Source: Paraburkholderia nodosa DSM 21604
Lineage (GTDB): Bacteria > Pseudomonadota > Gammaproteobacteria > Burkholderiales > Burkholderiaceae
Direction: 5' to 3'
NCBI RefSeq assembly: GCF_000519185.1
Contig: NZ_JAFA01000031.1
Coordinates: 37,066-101,065, forward strand
Length of the DNA stretch: 64,000 nucleotides
Shown here: one piece after another, positions 43,519-53,185 of the stretch
Layout of the letters: each line of letters opens with the position of its first letter
Numbering within the stretch: the stretch's first letter is position 1
Notes under the pieces: generated by a model
What the model was told of the DNA's origin: nothing
The model's database searches: none
What the model saw: only the letters and a program-made list of their open reading frames with translations
Made by a program: the position numbers and the translations under genes

Positions 43519-44377
43519 TGCCTTCACTCCTTCAAATCGCGACTTGTTCGGAAGGCAACGGCAAGAGACATGCTGTGCGTCTGCCGGACCAATGCGCCCA
43601 GCAAAAAATGCCCGCGTCTTCCGACGGAATCACCTCCGTTGCGGCACGGAACCGAGTCCAGTTGCTCAGCCCACCGCATAATCGCGCGCCGTCGCAGCGC
43701 TCATCCCTGCAACACGGCACGCATTGCCGGGGTGACGCGAACCGTGCGCTTGAGGCGCTGTCATCGCTCGCGACACCGCGAACGATTCACGTTCACAAAG
43801 TCAGGTTGTGCCTACTGCAGGGCGCTGCACAATTTTGCGCTCTGCCCCGCCAGACAAGGCCCGAGCGGCGCTTTCCATTGCAAGCAAAGTTGGACCTGTC
43901 GAGTGCCGGATCAAGGAAGGTTGTGTCGCGACCTACGATTGCAGCCGAAGTTGTATCGCGACGGGCGGAGCAATGGTCAATGCGCAAACGCCTTCGAAGC
44001 TCATTTGCCGGGAAGTGCTGGAAAGCGCGCAGCAGGCGGCGATTCACGCGGTAGGACCAACTTCGCTTGCGTCTGCGCCGAAGTTTTCTCCAGAAGTCGA
44101 AACACAAAGCGAATATAGAGATAAGTATTCGAAACGGCTTCCGGTTCGGGACATACTTAGCGGCAAGTACTATTGCCGCTACAGCGGCGTCGAAATCGAC
44201 ATTCAGCCGCCGTCACCCTTGCTTCCCCCGTGGTTTGTCCAAAAACATTATGGGAAGCAACAAGCGAAAGATCGCTCTTTATATTTATGTAAAACAACGT
44301 TGCGGGTTGGGCATTGCTTAACTCACCACCGCGAGCCGGTTTCGTGGTTCAATCTGTCCGCATGTAAACGCGAAAGC
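43519..44377. other. Long intergenic stretch, no gene supported
   Basis: About 860 bases between the MarR gene and the kinase/phosphatase gene. Its right part (about 44080-44330) is clearly richer in A and T than the neighbourhood. Overlapping frames on both strands have poor composition and no family features. It may be a remnant of transferred DNA at the border of two catabolic modules. Confidence 0.45.
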
Positions 44378-46195
44378 TCATCGCCGTATCAGCGACCACA
44401 ACAGCAGCGCCAGCAATAGAACCGAGATCCCCTGCCAGAACAGCACTGGTTCGCTCTCGAGCAAGGGCTTGCGTCGAACCGGAGCCATCGCACCCTGGCC
44501 GCTCGAAAGGCGCTCGAGATCGGCGCAGACTGCGAGTACGTCCTGATACCTGCGTGCGGGATCGGACTGCAGCGCTTTCTCCAGCACGAGGTCAAGCCAA
44601 TGCGGCGCGTCGAGCCGATACTGGTAAAGAGGCACGCGGCCATTGAAGCCGTATGGCAATTTGCCACCGCTGAACAGCCGGTACAGCGTCACGCCATACG
44701 CAAATACCTCGGAACGCGCATCGCCTTGCGCACCCTTCATCAACTCAGGCGCCATGTACGCGGGTGTGCCAGGCGCGGAGGCTGGGCCAGGCAACTCCAT
44801 ACCGGGCATATAACCGAAGCCCAGGTCGAGCAGGCACGTCCTGTCGTCCTGCATCACCAGCACGTTCTCGGGCTTGATATCGCGATGGAAGACATTGCGC
44901 CGATTCAGCGCGTCGATCGAGCGGCCCAATTGCCGTGCTATTCCGATCGCGCGCGGCAGCCCTATGGGCTCGGGCGCCGAAAGCAGCTTTTCGAGCGTGA
45001 CTCCCGCGCCGAGCGGCATCACCACATAAAGCCGGGTTTGCCGATTGGCGTCAACAGGCAGCGGCGCGAGCACGCCGGCGTCGCCGACCTTGCCTGCGAG
45101 CCAGCGCTCCCGCACGGTCGACTGGCGTATGTTCTCGTCTTGCTCGACGCGCGGTTTGGGAAACTTGAGCGCCAGTGGCGTGTCCGGATCGGCCAGATCG
45201 TAGCCGGCGAAGATCCGCGAATAGAAGCCATCGCTGAGCACGCTCTTGAGCAGATATCCATCGATCACGTCGCCGGCGTCGGGCACGGCGAGAATCGGCA
45301 GCATGCCGACCACTCGCTCCAGATAGCCGACGTCGAGCAAAGGCAGGCTGCCGACGTCAATCACCGCGCTCGTGACGTCGTCCTGGGAGCCGCGCGTCAG
45401 TGCCAGCGCGTCGAGTCGGCGCGCAGTTTCGAGCGCGCCATTGCGCGTCGCGAGCACCGTTTGCAGTTCCCGCACTGGCACATGACGATAAAGACCGTCC
45501 GAGCACAGTAGCAGGCGATCATCCTCACGCAATTCGAACGTTTCGAAGCGGGTCACGAGCGCCGGGTTCATGCCAACGGCGTGCGCCACGTACGAACCAA
45601 AAGCAACCGGCACAATGTCGTCTTCGCCGATTTGTGCCAGTTGCCCGTCGCGCAGCAAATAGAGCCGCACATCTCCGGCCGCTACCAGATACGCTGTGGC
45701 GCGCCGTATGACCAGCGCGGCGAATGACGCGGCCATCTGCTTGAGCGTTGGATCGACGCGGCCCATGTGGTGCAGCCATCCGTGCACCGCCTCTAGCGAA
45801 CGCGCAGCGGCCACGCTGGGCTGGAGCGTTTCGGGTAGCCCGTAATACGCGTCGATGAAGGTACGCACCGAGAGTTCGGCCGCGACCCGGCCACCCTGAC
45901 TTCCGCTCACACCGTCTGCCAGCGCGATCACACTGCCACGCGCGGCGCGCGCAGCCAGGTCGCCCAGCATCACGCCGAAATAGTCTTCGTTGACGCGATT
46001 TTGCCCACGCAGACGCGCCGGGCGGGAGACGCAGCCGATCTCGAGCGCGGCACATTCGCCGCGCTCGGGCTGCAACTGCAAGTCGACTTCCTGAGAATCC
46101 GCTTCGCGAGGAGCAATCGCTGTCCCGGCTGCATGGACCGACTTCCGGTCCGCGGCCGGTGCAGACAGGCGGTCCACGAAGCGCGGTTCAGTCAT
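44378..46195 (-). CDS. Fused PP2C phosphatase - Ser/Thr kinase, tail-anchored
   Basis: A 605-residue protein with two opposing enzymes. The PP2C domain (about 50-282) keeps its metal ligands: NED at 69-71, ADG with Asp93, SDG with Asp233, QDD with Asp272 and Asp273. The kinase domain (about 312-565) has Lys344, HRDIKPEN at 437-444, DLG at 457-459 in place of DFG, and APE at 482-484. A C-terminal helix (about 583-602) ends in RR, so both domains would face the cytoplasm. It starts directly at the permease stop, last in the glutamine-synthetase-like operon. Targets are unknown; the permease or the synthetase are the obvious suspects. Confidence 0.9.
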   Translation of the reverse strand: MTEPRFVDRLSAPAADRKSVHAAGTAIAPREADSQEVDLQLQPERGECAALEIGCVSRPARLRGQNRVNEDYFGVMLGDLAARAARGSVIALADGVSGSQGGRVAAELSVRTFIDAYYGLPETLQPSVAAARSLEAVHGWLHHMGRVDPTLKQMAASFAALVIRRATAYLVAAGDVRLYLLRDGQLAQIGEDDIVPVAFGSYVAHAVGMNPALVTRFETFELREDDRLLLCSDGLYRHVPVRELQTVLATRNGALETARRLDALALTRGSQDDVTSAVIDVGSLPLLDVGYLERVVGMLPILAVPDAGDVIDGYLLKSVLSDGFYSRIFAGYDLADPDTPLALKFPKPRVEQDENIRQSTVRERWLAGKVGDAGVLAPLPVDANRQTRLYVVMPLGAGVTLEKLLSAPEPIGLPRAIGIARQLGRSIDALNRRNVFHRDIKPENVLVMQDDRTCLLDLGFGYMPGMELPGPASAPGTPAYMAPELMKGAQGDARSEVFAYGVTLYRLFSGGKLPYGFNGRVPLYQYRLDAPHWLDLVLEKALQSDPARRYQDVLAVCADLERLSSGQGAMAPVRRKPLLESEPVLFWQGISVLLLALLLWSLIRR

Positions 46196-47629
46196 TTACT
46201 TTTTGCCGTGAGTCATCACGTCGCTGGTTTCCAGATCGTGTTCGATCTTCTCGAGCACCTGCGGCGAACGCTTCTTCAGCATGAGCAACCAGACCGTGCC
46301 GACCAGCATGTACGCCACGAACAGATACGGCAGTATGTTATACGGATAGTCAGGCACCGGATAGACGCTGCCAATCACTGCGCCGACCATCGCCAACGCG
46401 CCAAGCACGCTCCACAGCACGTTGACCGGCTTGAGTACGCCCAGCTTCTTCAGATAGAGAGGCGCGGAAACCGCGACGAGAAAATAGGTCACCAGAAAGC
46501 CAAAGGTGGCGAACGTACTCGTGTAACCGAAGGTATTGAGTGGACCGGTGCCAAGCATCGCAATGCACACAACGAAAGTCACGATCGAGGAGAATGCCAC
46601 AGCGAGATACGGCGTCTGGTGCGTGCGGTGAACCATTCCCATTGAGCGGTGCACGAACTGGTAGCGACCCATGGAGTACAGCAGGCGGCTGGACGAGTTG
46701 ATGCACGCAAGCACACACGAGAACGCGCTGACCGAGGCGATCAGATAAAACACCGGGCCGAGCGGCGAGGCGCCGACGCTCGTCAGCAACGTGGTAAGCA
46801 CGGCCGAATCGGCGCCGAGCTTGGCTGCATCGTCGTGGTAGGCGATCGTCATCGAATACGCGACGAACATGAAGAAGACACCCGACAGGATCAAGCTCCA
46901 GACCACGGCGCGCGGGATGATGCGCAGCGGGTCGCGGGTCTCCTGGCCAAGCGAGGCAGCGCTTTCGAAGCCCACGAACGAGAAAATGCCGAGCACCATG
47001 CCCTGCGCCATGCCCTTGCCGCTCACGCCCTGCAGGCTCAACTGCGTGTGGTCGACGATATGGTCGGGATGAAGGGCGAGCACGTAGATCAGCACGCCGC
47101 CCACGATCAGCACTGAAGCTGCCTCGATTGCCAGTGAGAGGCGCGAGGAAAGCTTCACATCGCGTGCGGAGAAGAACCAGGCGAGAGCAACGAACACGGT
47201 GTAGATTGCCCACGACGGGACGTTGATGCCCCAGGAGGAGAAGGCATTCTGCACGAACACCACACCTGCAGCGCCTACCCCCATCGCGGTGCCTATATAC
47301 GCTGCGATCAACCCCCAGCCGGCCATGCCCCCTGCCATCGGGCCGAGCGCGCGCGAAATATAGATGAAGAATGAGCCGGCGGTTGCAATCCGGCTCGAGA
47401 GCGCGATGATGCTCATGCTGACAAGCAGCAGCCCGAGCGTCGAAAGGCCATAAATCAGCCAGGTCCCCGCGCCTGCCAGCGCCGCGATCGCGGTCACATT
47501 GATCGAAGGCGTAAAGGTTGGCGAAACGTTGGCGATAGATTGGCCAATCACCTCGGCAAAACCTAAAGTACCGGCACGCAGGCCGGTTGACGATGCCGGC
47601 GCTGCCTGTGTGGTGCTTTGCGTACTCAT
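46196..47629 (-). CDS. APC-family amino-acid permease
   Basis: A 477-residue inner-membrane permease of the amino acid-polyamine-organocation superfamily with about 12 helices. Helix 1 carries the broken-helix motif (GFAEVIGQSIANVSPT), and later SFVGFESAASLGQETRDP is the helix 6 region. Such permeases in glutamine-synthetase-like clusters often carry amines or amino acids such as ethanolamine or glutamate. ATG 47629 follows AGGAG. The next gene, the kinase/phosphatase, begins with no gap. Confidence 0.88.
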   Translation of the reverse strand: MSTQSTTQAAPASSTGLRAGTLGFAEVIGQSIANVSPTFTPSINVTAIAALAGAGTWLIYGLSTLGLLLVSMSIIALSSRIATAGSFFIYISRALGPMAGGMAGWGLIAAYIGTAMGVGAAGVVFVQNAFSSWGINVPSWAIYTVFVALAWFFSARDVKLSSRLSLAIEAASVLIVGGVLIYVLALHPDHIVDHTQLSLQGVSGKGMAQGMVLGIFSFVGFESAASLGQETRDPLRIIPRAVVWSLILSGVFFMFVAYSMTIAYHDDAAKLGADSAVLTTLLTSVGASPLGPVFYLIASVSAFSCVLACINSSSRLLYSMGRYQFVHRSMGMVHRTHQTPYLAVAFSSIVTFVVCIAMLGTGPLNTFGYTSTFATFGFLVTYFLVAVSAPLYLKKLGVLKPVNVLWSVLGALAMVGAVIGSVYPVPDYPYNILPYLFVAYMLVGTVWLLMLKKRSPQVLEKIEHDLETSDVMTHGKK

Positions 47630-47709
47630 GTAGGGCTCCTGAAAGATTGGGGATTCAACGTCGTGTTTGCTTAACTTTCCCAGAGTCAAAAAATTTCAGC
47701 GAACTGAAA

Positions 47710-49071
47710 TTAATTGCTCCAGCCGGGAATCCACGAAGTGCCCGCGAGTGGCACGCGTGCCATCGCGGCGGCTTCCACGGTCAGGGCGACCAGATCCTCG
47801 GGCTCGAGGTGATGCACGTTCTGCTTCCCGCAGGCACGCGCGATCGTCGTCAGTTCCATGTTCAGCGTCTTCAGGTAATTGCGCACGCGCCGCGAACCTT
47901 CGTCGGGCTGGAGGCGCTGTTCGAGAACGGCGTCCTGGGTCGTCACGCCAACGGGGCATTTGCCGGTGTGGCAGTGGTGGCAGAAGCCCGGCGACGTGCC
48001 GAGCGCGGCATAGTCGGCAGCCGCCGAATGCAGTGCGCCGTTCTGGAAGTAGCTGTCGCTATTGCAGCCGAGTGCCATCAGCATGCCCTGCCCGATCGCG
48101 ACGGCGTCTGCACCAAGCGCCAGCGCCTTGGCTACGTCGGCTCCGGTCCGAATGCCGCCCGACACGATCAGTTGGACCTGCCCTTTCATGTTCAGGTCTT
48201 CGAGGGCGTCCACCGCCTGGCGCACCGCAGCCAGCGTCGGAATCCCGACGTTCTCGATGAAGCAGGTCTGGGTGGCCGCGGTGCCCCCCTGCATGCCGTC
48301 GATCACGACCACGTCCGCGCCAGCATGGACGGCGAGCTTGACGTCATTGAACGTGCGGGTCGCCCCGACCTTCACATACACGGGCGTGTTCCAGTCAGTA
48401 ATTTCGCGCAGTTCCTGGATCTTGATCGCCAGATCGTCAGGACCGGTCCAGTCCGGGTGACGGCTCGCCGAGCGCTGGTCGACGCCGGCCGGCAAGGTAC
48501 GCATCGCCGCCACGCGCGGATTCACTTTATGTCCGAGCAGCATCCCGCCCCCACCCGGCTTTGCGCCCTGGCCGATCACAATTTCGATCGCGTCGGCACG
48601 GCGCACGTCGTCCGGATTGAAGCCGTAGCGCGACGGCAGGCACTGATAAACCAGCGTCTTCGACGAGCGGCGCTCCTCCTGGGTCATGCCGCCGTCGCCG
48701 GTGGTCGTGGACGTGCCCATCGCCGTCGCGGCCTGCCCGAGCGCCTCCTTGACGTTCGCGGACAGTGCGCCGAAGCTCATGCCCGCAATCGTGACCGGAA
48801 TATCCAGCACGACAGGTTTCTTTGCGAAGCGCGTGCCCAGAACGGTCTGGGTCGAGCACTTCTCGCGATACCCTTCGAGCGGATAGCGCGACAGCGAGGC
48901 GCCGAGAAACAGCAGGTCGTCGAAATGCGGCACGTGGCGCTTCGCGCCGAGACCGCGAATCTCATAGAGACCTCGCTGTGCGGCCGAGTGGATATAGTCG
49001 ATCGTCTTGCGGTCGTAGCCATGCGACTCTTCGTGCTGCAAACGACCGAATTGAACGGGTTTGGCATCCAT
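47710..49071 (-). CDS. glxD: FMN-binding glutamate synthase-like protein (GlxD/MgsC type)
   Basis: A 453-residue protein equivalent to the central FMN and synthase domain of glutamate synthase. It has the TIAGMSFGALSANVKEAL, TGDGGMTQEER, QGAKPGGGGMLLG and VSGGIRTGADVAKALALGAD motifs and a Cys-rich GFCHHCHTGKCPVG segment for an Fe-S cluster. In GlxBCD/MgsABC systems it works with a glutaminase and a GXGXG subunit to make (N-methyl)glutamate. ATG 49071 is used. Confidence 0.9.
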   Translation of the reverse strand: MDAKPVQFGRLQHEESHGYDRKTIDYIHSAAQRGLYEIRGLGAKRHVPHFDDLLFLGASLSRYPLEGYREKCSTQTVLGTRFAKKPVVLDIPVTIAGMSFGALSANVKEALGQAATAMGTSTTTGDGGMTQEERRSSKTLVYQCLPSRYGFNPDDVRRADAIEIVIGQGAKPGGGGMLLGHKVNPRVAAMRTLPAGVDQRSASRHPDWTGPDDLAIKIQELREITDWNTPVYVKVGATRTFNDVKLAVHAGADVVVIDGMQGGTAATQTCFIENVGIPTLAAVRQAVDALEDLNMKGQVQLIVSGGIRTGADVAKALALGADAVAIGQGMLMALGCNSDSYFQNGALHSAAADYAALGTSPGFCHHCHTGKCPVGVTTQDAVLEQRLQPDEGSRRVRNYLKTLNMELTTIARACGKQNVHHLEPEDLVALTVEAAAMARVPLAGTSWIPGWSN

Positions 49072-49097
49072 GGGGAACCTTCTCAGAGAGCGTGTGT

Positions 49098-49787
49098 TCA
49101 ATATTCCTGGTTCGCGTCGGCGTTCCAGTGATAGAGCGTGCGGGCGGAGGCGATTCGCTTGAAGGACGACGCATCGTGATTCAGCCCGGCGGCCGCGAGC
49201 AACACGCGCACTGCGTCGAGATCGGCGTCGCTCATCGGTTCGTACTGCGCGTCCGCCCCCAGCGATTTCACTTCGCCGCGCACGTAGAGCACCGCTTCAT
49301 AGAGCGAATCGCCCAGCGCGTCGCCCGCGTCGCCGCATATCACCATGCGGCCCGCCTGTGCCATGAAGGCCGAGAAGCTGCCCACGGAGCCACCCACCAC
49401 GATGTCCCCGCCTTTGAGCGAGATTCCGCAGCGCAGGCCCGCGTCGCCGTCGATCACGAGCAGTCCGCCGTGCGCGGAAGCGCCCGCGCCGTTCGAGGCG
49501 AAGCCGCGCACATGGACCTTGCCGCTCATCATGTTCTCGGCGACGCCCGTACCGGCGCTCCCCTCGATCACGATCGTCGCCTGCTGGTTCATTCCGCCGG
49601 CGTAGTAGCCCGCGTGGCCCTTGATCGTCACATGCAGGTCGGCATCTACGCCCACGGCGATGTTGTGTGCCCCATTCGGCGACGTGAGGGCGATGCGCTG
49701 CCCCGCCAGCGCCGCTGCGTCGCCGTGCAGGTATTGGTTCAGGTCCCGGACCGTCTGCGTCTCGAGGTCGAAAATCAGGCTTTCCAT
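49098..49787 (-). CDS. glxC: GXGXG-domain protein (GlxC/MgsB type)
   Basis: A 229-residue protein made of the right-handed beta-helix GXGXG repeat found at the C-terminus of glutamate synthase large subunits (KGHAGYYAGGMNQQATIVIE, GSAGTGVAENMMSGKVHVRG, GGDIVVGGSVGSFSAF). ATG 49787 follows GGAGATG and overlaps the end of the amidotransferase gene by 13 bases. It holds the synthase and amidotransferase domains together. Confidence 0.9.
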   Translation of the reverse strand: MESLIFDLETQTVRDLNQYLHGDAAALAGQRIALTSPNGAHNIAVGVDADLHVTIKGHAGYYAGGMNQQATIVIEGSAGTGVAENMMSGKVHVRGFASNGAGASAHGGLLVIDGDAGLRCGISLKGGDIVVGGSVGSFSAFMAQAGRMVICGDAGDALGDSLYEAVLYVRGEVKSLGADAQYEPMSDADLDAVRVLLAAAGLNHDASSFKRIASARTLYHWNADANQEY

Positions 49788-50683
49788 ACGTACATCTCCT
49801 CGGGAGCGGGTTCGAAGACCTTCGCGTTGCGGATATCGGGCAGATGCGCGAGCGAGCGAAACTCCGAGGCAATCGCTACGTAGTCTTCGTTCTCCGCGAC
49901 CACGGCCGGCTTGCACGCGAACGGATCGCGGATCAGCGCGAGTTCGGTCGTCGTGCCCATCAGGAACGTATAAAAGCCGTCCAGCTCCTCGAAGCCTTTT
50001 TGCAGCGCCTCGGGCAGCGCATCGCCCTCGCGCAGGCGCCATTCAATGAAGCGGCACGCGGCTTCGGTGTCGTTGTCGGTATCGAAGTGGATGCCGAGCG
50101 GCTCGAGCTTGCGGCGCACGCCGTACGGGTTTGAAAGCGATCCGTTGTGCACGAGGCAGAAATCCTCTCCCGCCGTGAATGGATGCGCGCGGTCCGGCGT
50201 GACGGCCGATTCCGTGGCCATGCGCGTGTGGCCAACGAGGTGCGAGCCTTTGAGGTTCGCGAAGTCATAGCGCGCGGCCACTTCGGCCGGCGAGCCAATG
50301 TCCTTGTAGAGATCGATCGAGCGTCCAGTGGAAAGCAGATAGAGCTTCGGATAATGCTCGCGCAACCACACCTTGACGCGCTCCGCATCGCCCTGAAGCG
50401 TGAGCACTGCATGATTGCCCTTCACGTCGAAGCGTGCGGTGACGTCCAAGGCGTGATTGAGTGCGTCGGCGAGTGCGGCCCACGGAAATTGCGCGCCCTC
50501 GTCCGTGAAGCCCGCGTAGAGGCTCAGCTTGCGCTGGCTCGCATCCACCTCGCTGCCGAACACCGCAAGCCCCGCCGAATCGGGCCCGCGCTCGGTCATG
50601 CCGATCAGCATCGGCACCATCAGCTCGCCGAGCCGCTCGCGTAGCGCCGGCGTCTTCACCAGCAACCCTACGATTCCACACAT
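49775..50683 (-). CDS. glxB: Class II glutamine amidotransferase (GlxB/MgsA type)
   Basis: A 302-residue Ntn glutaminase with the N-terminal nucleophile Cys2 (MCGIVGLL). GMTERGPDSAGLAVFG, the LVGHTRMATES and the LVHNGSLSNPYGVRRKL motifs are those of amidotransferases of glutamate synthase type. It releases ammonia from glutamine for the GlxC/GlxD partners. It follows the glutamine-synthetase-like gene by 12 bases. Confidence 0.92.
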   Translation of the reverse strand: MCGIVGLLVKTPALRERLGELMVPMLIGMTERGPDSAGLAVFGSEVDASQRKLSLYAGFTDEGAQFPWAALADALNHALDVTARFDVKGNHAVLTLQGDAERVKVWLREHYPKLYLLSTGRSIDLYKDIGSPAEVAARYDFANLKGSHLVGHTRMATESAVTPDRAHPFTAGEDFCLVHNGSLSNPYGVRRKLEPLGIHFDTDNDTEAACRFIEWRLREGDALPEALQKGFEELDGFYTFLMGTTTELALIRDPFACKPAVVAENEDYVAIASEFRSLAHLPDIRNAKVFEPAPEEMYVWKA

Positions 50684-50695
50684 TGTGTGTTCTCC

Positions 50696-52084
50696 TTAGA
50701 AAAATTCGAGGTAGTTCTTGAGTTCCCAGTCGGACACGTGCCGCATGTATTCGAGCCACTCCATGCGCTTGAGCTTGAGGAACTCACCGGCCACCGGGCC
50801 GAGCGCCTCGCAGATCAGCGTGTCCGCCTCGAGGGCGTCGAGCGCCTGCTCGAGGTTTTGCGGCAACACCGCAATGCCGTGCGCGGCAAGTCGCTCCGAC
50901 GACCACTCGTAAAGGTTTTCGTTTGCCGGTGTGCCCGGATCGAGTTGCCGGTCGATCCCGTCGAGCCCTGCGGCAATCACGGCGGCCGTTGCGAGGTACG
51001 GGTTGCAGGAGCCGTCCGGCAGACGCAGTTCGATGCGCTCGCCGGGCATACGCACCATGGTCGAGCGGTTGTTGTCGCCATAGCTCACATAGGCCGGCGC
51101 CCACGTCGCGCCGGTGAGCGAGCGCCCCACCACGAGGCGCTTGTACGAGTTGACGGTCGGATTGCACAGCGCGGTGAGCGCGGGGGCGTGCGCAAGAATG
51201 CCGGCGGTGAACTGGTAGCCGAGCTTCGACAGGCTCATGCCCAGCGGGTCGCCGCCGTCGGCGAACAGATTGCGCTTACCGTCGCCGATCGAGATGTGCA
51301 TGTGCATGCCGTTGCCGGGCCGGTTCGCGAACGGCTTCGCCATGAACGAGCAGATCATGCCTAGCTCGTTGGCGATCTCCGACGCGGCCATCTTGAAGAA
51401 CACGTAGTGATCGCACGACGTCAGGCAGTCGGTGTAGGTATAGTTGATCTCGAACTGGCCATTGGCGTCCTCGTGGTCGATCTGGTAGACGTCGATGCCA
51501 ACCGAGCGCAGTGCTTCGGTGAGCCGCTCGAGGAACACCCGCGTGCGCGAGAGACCCTTGTAGTCGTAGCACGGCTTCGCCAGCGTGTCGCTGGGGTCGC
51601 ACGGTTCGAGGGTGCCGCTAGCGGAGCGGCGCAGCAGCGAGAACTCCGGCTCGAGCCCCGTGAAAAGGGTCCAGCCGCGCTCGGTCAGGCGTGCGACCTG
51701 GCGCTTGAGCGTGACGCGCGAATCGAACGGCCATGCTTCGCCGTTCACGTGCCCGTCGCAGACGATGCGTGCGAGGCCCGGCTGCCACGGAACGGGCGTG
51801 AGCGTCGCGAGATCGCCGACGGCCATGAAATCGGGGCCGTTCGGCTCGATGCCGACACCCCAGATCGCAAATCCAGCGAAGCCGGCACCCGCCTTGAGCA
51901 CCGTCTTCAAATGCGCAACCGGCACCGACTTGGCCTTTGCGACACCATGGATGTCGACGAACTGCGCCAAAACGTATTTCACGCCCTGCTGAGCCAGCCA
52001 GCCTTGCGCGTTTTCTGCCGAGTCGAAACGGGGCACGCTTCCGGGCTCGCTGAGCGGCAGCTTACTCGTGTCGTTCAGATTCAT
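50696..52084 (-). CDS. glnT: Glutamine synthetase-like enzyme (GlnT/GMAS type)
   Basis: A 462-residue glutamine synthetase of the GlnIII/GMAS branch: QIDHEDANGQFEINYTY, FMAKPFANRPGNGMHMH and RLVVGRSLTGATW with NRSTMVRMPGERIELRLPD carry the metal- and ATP-binding residues. In methylamine users this branch makes gamma-glutamylmethylamide, and MgsABC (the next three genes here) makes N-methylglutamate from it. ATG 52084 is the start; a longer frame runs into the divergent regulator region. It heads a six-gene operon. Confidence 0.9.
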   Translation of the reverse strand: MNLNDTSKLPLSEPGSVPRFDSAENAQGWLAQQGVKYVLAQFVDIHGVAKAKSVPVAHLKTVLKAGAGFAGFAIWGVGIEPNGPDFMAVGDLATLTPVPWQPGLARIVCDGHVNGEAWPFDSRVTLKRQVARLTERGWTLFTGLEPEFSLLRRSASGTLEPCDPSDTLAKPCYDYKGLSRTRVFLERLTEALRSVGIDVYQIDHEDANGQFEINYTYTDCLTSCDHYVFFKMAASEIANELGMICSFMAKPFANRPGNGMHMHISIGDGKRNLFADGGDPLGMSLSKLGYQFTAGILAHAPALTALCNPTVNSYKRLVVGRSLTGATWAPAYVSYGDNNRSTMVRMPGERIELRLPDGSCNPYLATAAVIAAGLDGIDRQLDPGTPANENLYEWSSERLAAHGIAVLPQNLEQALDALEADTLICEALGPVAGEFLKLKRMEWLEYMRHVSDWELKNYLEFF

Positions 52085-52344
52085 CGTCACTCCTTGCACC
52101 AACTCCGTTTGCGGTTGAAAGAGGCTGGGCGCATCGCGCCTGGGCCGGTTCCGGGGACTTGCTGGCCATCGTTCAGGGCGCTCATGCGGACCCGCCACTA
52201 CGCTCTCGTCAGGCACTTATCGCTACGCACTACGTCTGGAACTCCTTTTCCTGCCATGCAACAATGCTTCATGCAGTGAAACAACCGGCGCGCGCCGCTG
52301 CGTGCCGGCCAGCTACGCGTCAAGCATTTCTACCGAGGCCGATC

Positions 52345-52947
52345 ATGCACACTGGGGACGACAGCAAAGCACCACTAGAACGCTACCTGGGCGCCACGAT
52401 CCGCGAACTGCGCCTGCGCCATGACCTGACCATCGCCCAGGTCGCCGACCAGGCCGGCATCAGCCGCGGCATGCTCTCGAAGATCGAGAACGCGCAGACC
52501 TCAACCGGACTCGACGTTCTGCACCGCATTGCACAAGCACTCGGCGTTTCGCTCTCCACGCTCTTTCGCAACTTCGACGTTCCGCAAGGCGACGCACAGC
52601 TCGTCAAGAAGGGCGCGGGCATGGAAGTCGTTCGCAAGGGCACCAAACGCGGCCACACCTACCATCTGCTTGCCTACGACCAGGGCCCGCGCAAAGCCTT
52701 TGAGCCCTTCCTCATCACCCTCGAAGACGAAGCGGAGCGGTTTCCGACCTTCGAGCATCCGGGCACCGAGTTCATCCACATGCTCAAGGGCGTGATCGAA
52801 TACCGCCACGGCCAGCAGACCTACATCCTCCATCCCGGCGACACGCTTACCTTCCAGGCTGATATTCCTCATGGCCCCGAGCGACTCATCAAAACACCGA
52901 TCCAGTTCCTGTCGATCTTCATCTATCCGCCGGGAGCTGCCGAGTGA
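52345..52947 (+). CDS. XRE-family regulator with cupin domain
   Basis: A 200-residue regulator: HTH_3 at about 13-68 (IRELRLRHDLTIAQVADQAG, SRGMLSKIENAQTS) and a C-terminal cupin at about 120-195 (EHPGTEFIHMLKGVIEYRHG, YILHPGDTLTFQADIPHGPE). Such proteins sense amino-acid or amine-type ligands. It is divergent from the glnT operon, so it very probably controls that operon. Confidence 0.88.
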   Translation: MHTGDDSKAPLERYLGATIRELRLRHDLTIAQVADQAGISRGMLSKIENAQTSTGLDVLHRIAQALGVSLSTLFRNFDVPQGDAQLVKKGAGMEVVRKGTKRGHTYHLLAYDQGPRKAFEPFLITLEDEAERFPTFEHPGTEFIHMLKGVIEYRHGQQTYILHPGDTLTFQADIPHGPERLIKTPIQFLSIFIYPPGAAE

Positions 52948-53185
52948 GGCGCAGGCCCTGCCATCCCGCCTGCGCTACTTCTTACGCAACGTTCGTGCCA
53001 TGTTTATCTATATGAATCAAAAATTCCTGCTGATAAACACCCGGCGCGCACGCCGCCCCTCTCCACCTCGCCTTCCTGATTCGCTCGCTTCGCTGCTTGC
53101 CTGCTGACGGTGCGCGGTTTTCCTGCCTGCTGTGCGCCACTGCACTGAATCGGGACGCGGGCTTACGTTCGAGTATCAGAATTGC

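Noticed and set aside
43808..44419. A 203-codon plus-strand frame.
   Set aside because: It runs into the kinase/phosphatase gene end and shows no domain, no ribosome site and irregular composition.
47587..49131. A 514-codon open frame on the plus strand.
   Set aside because: It is antisense to glxD and its composition is that of a GC-rich shadow.
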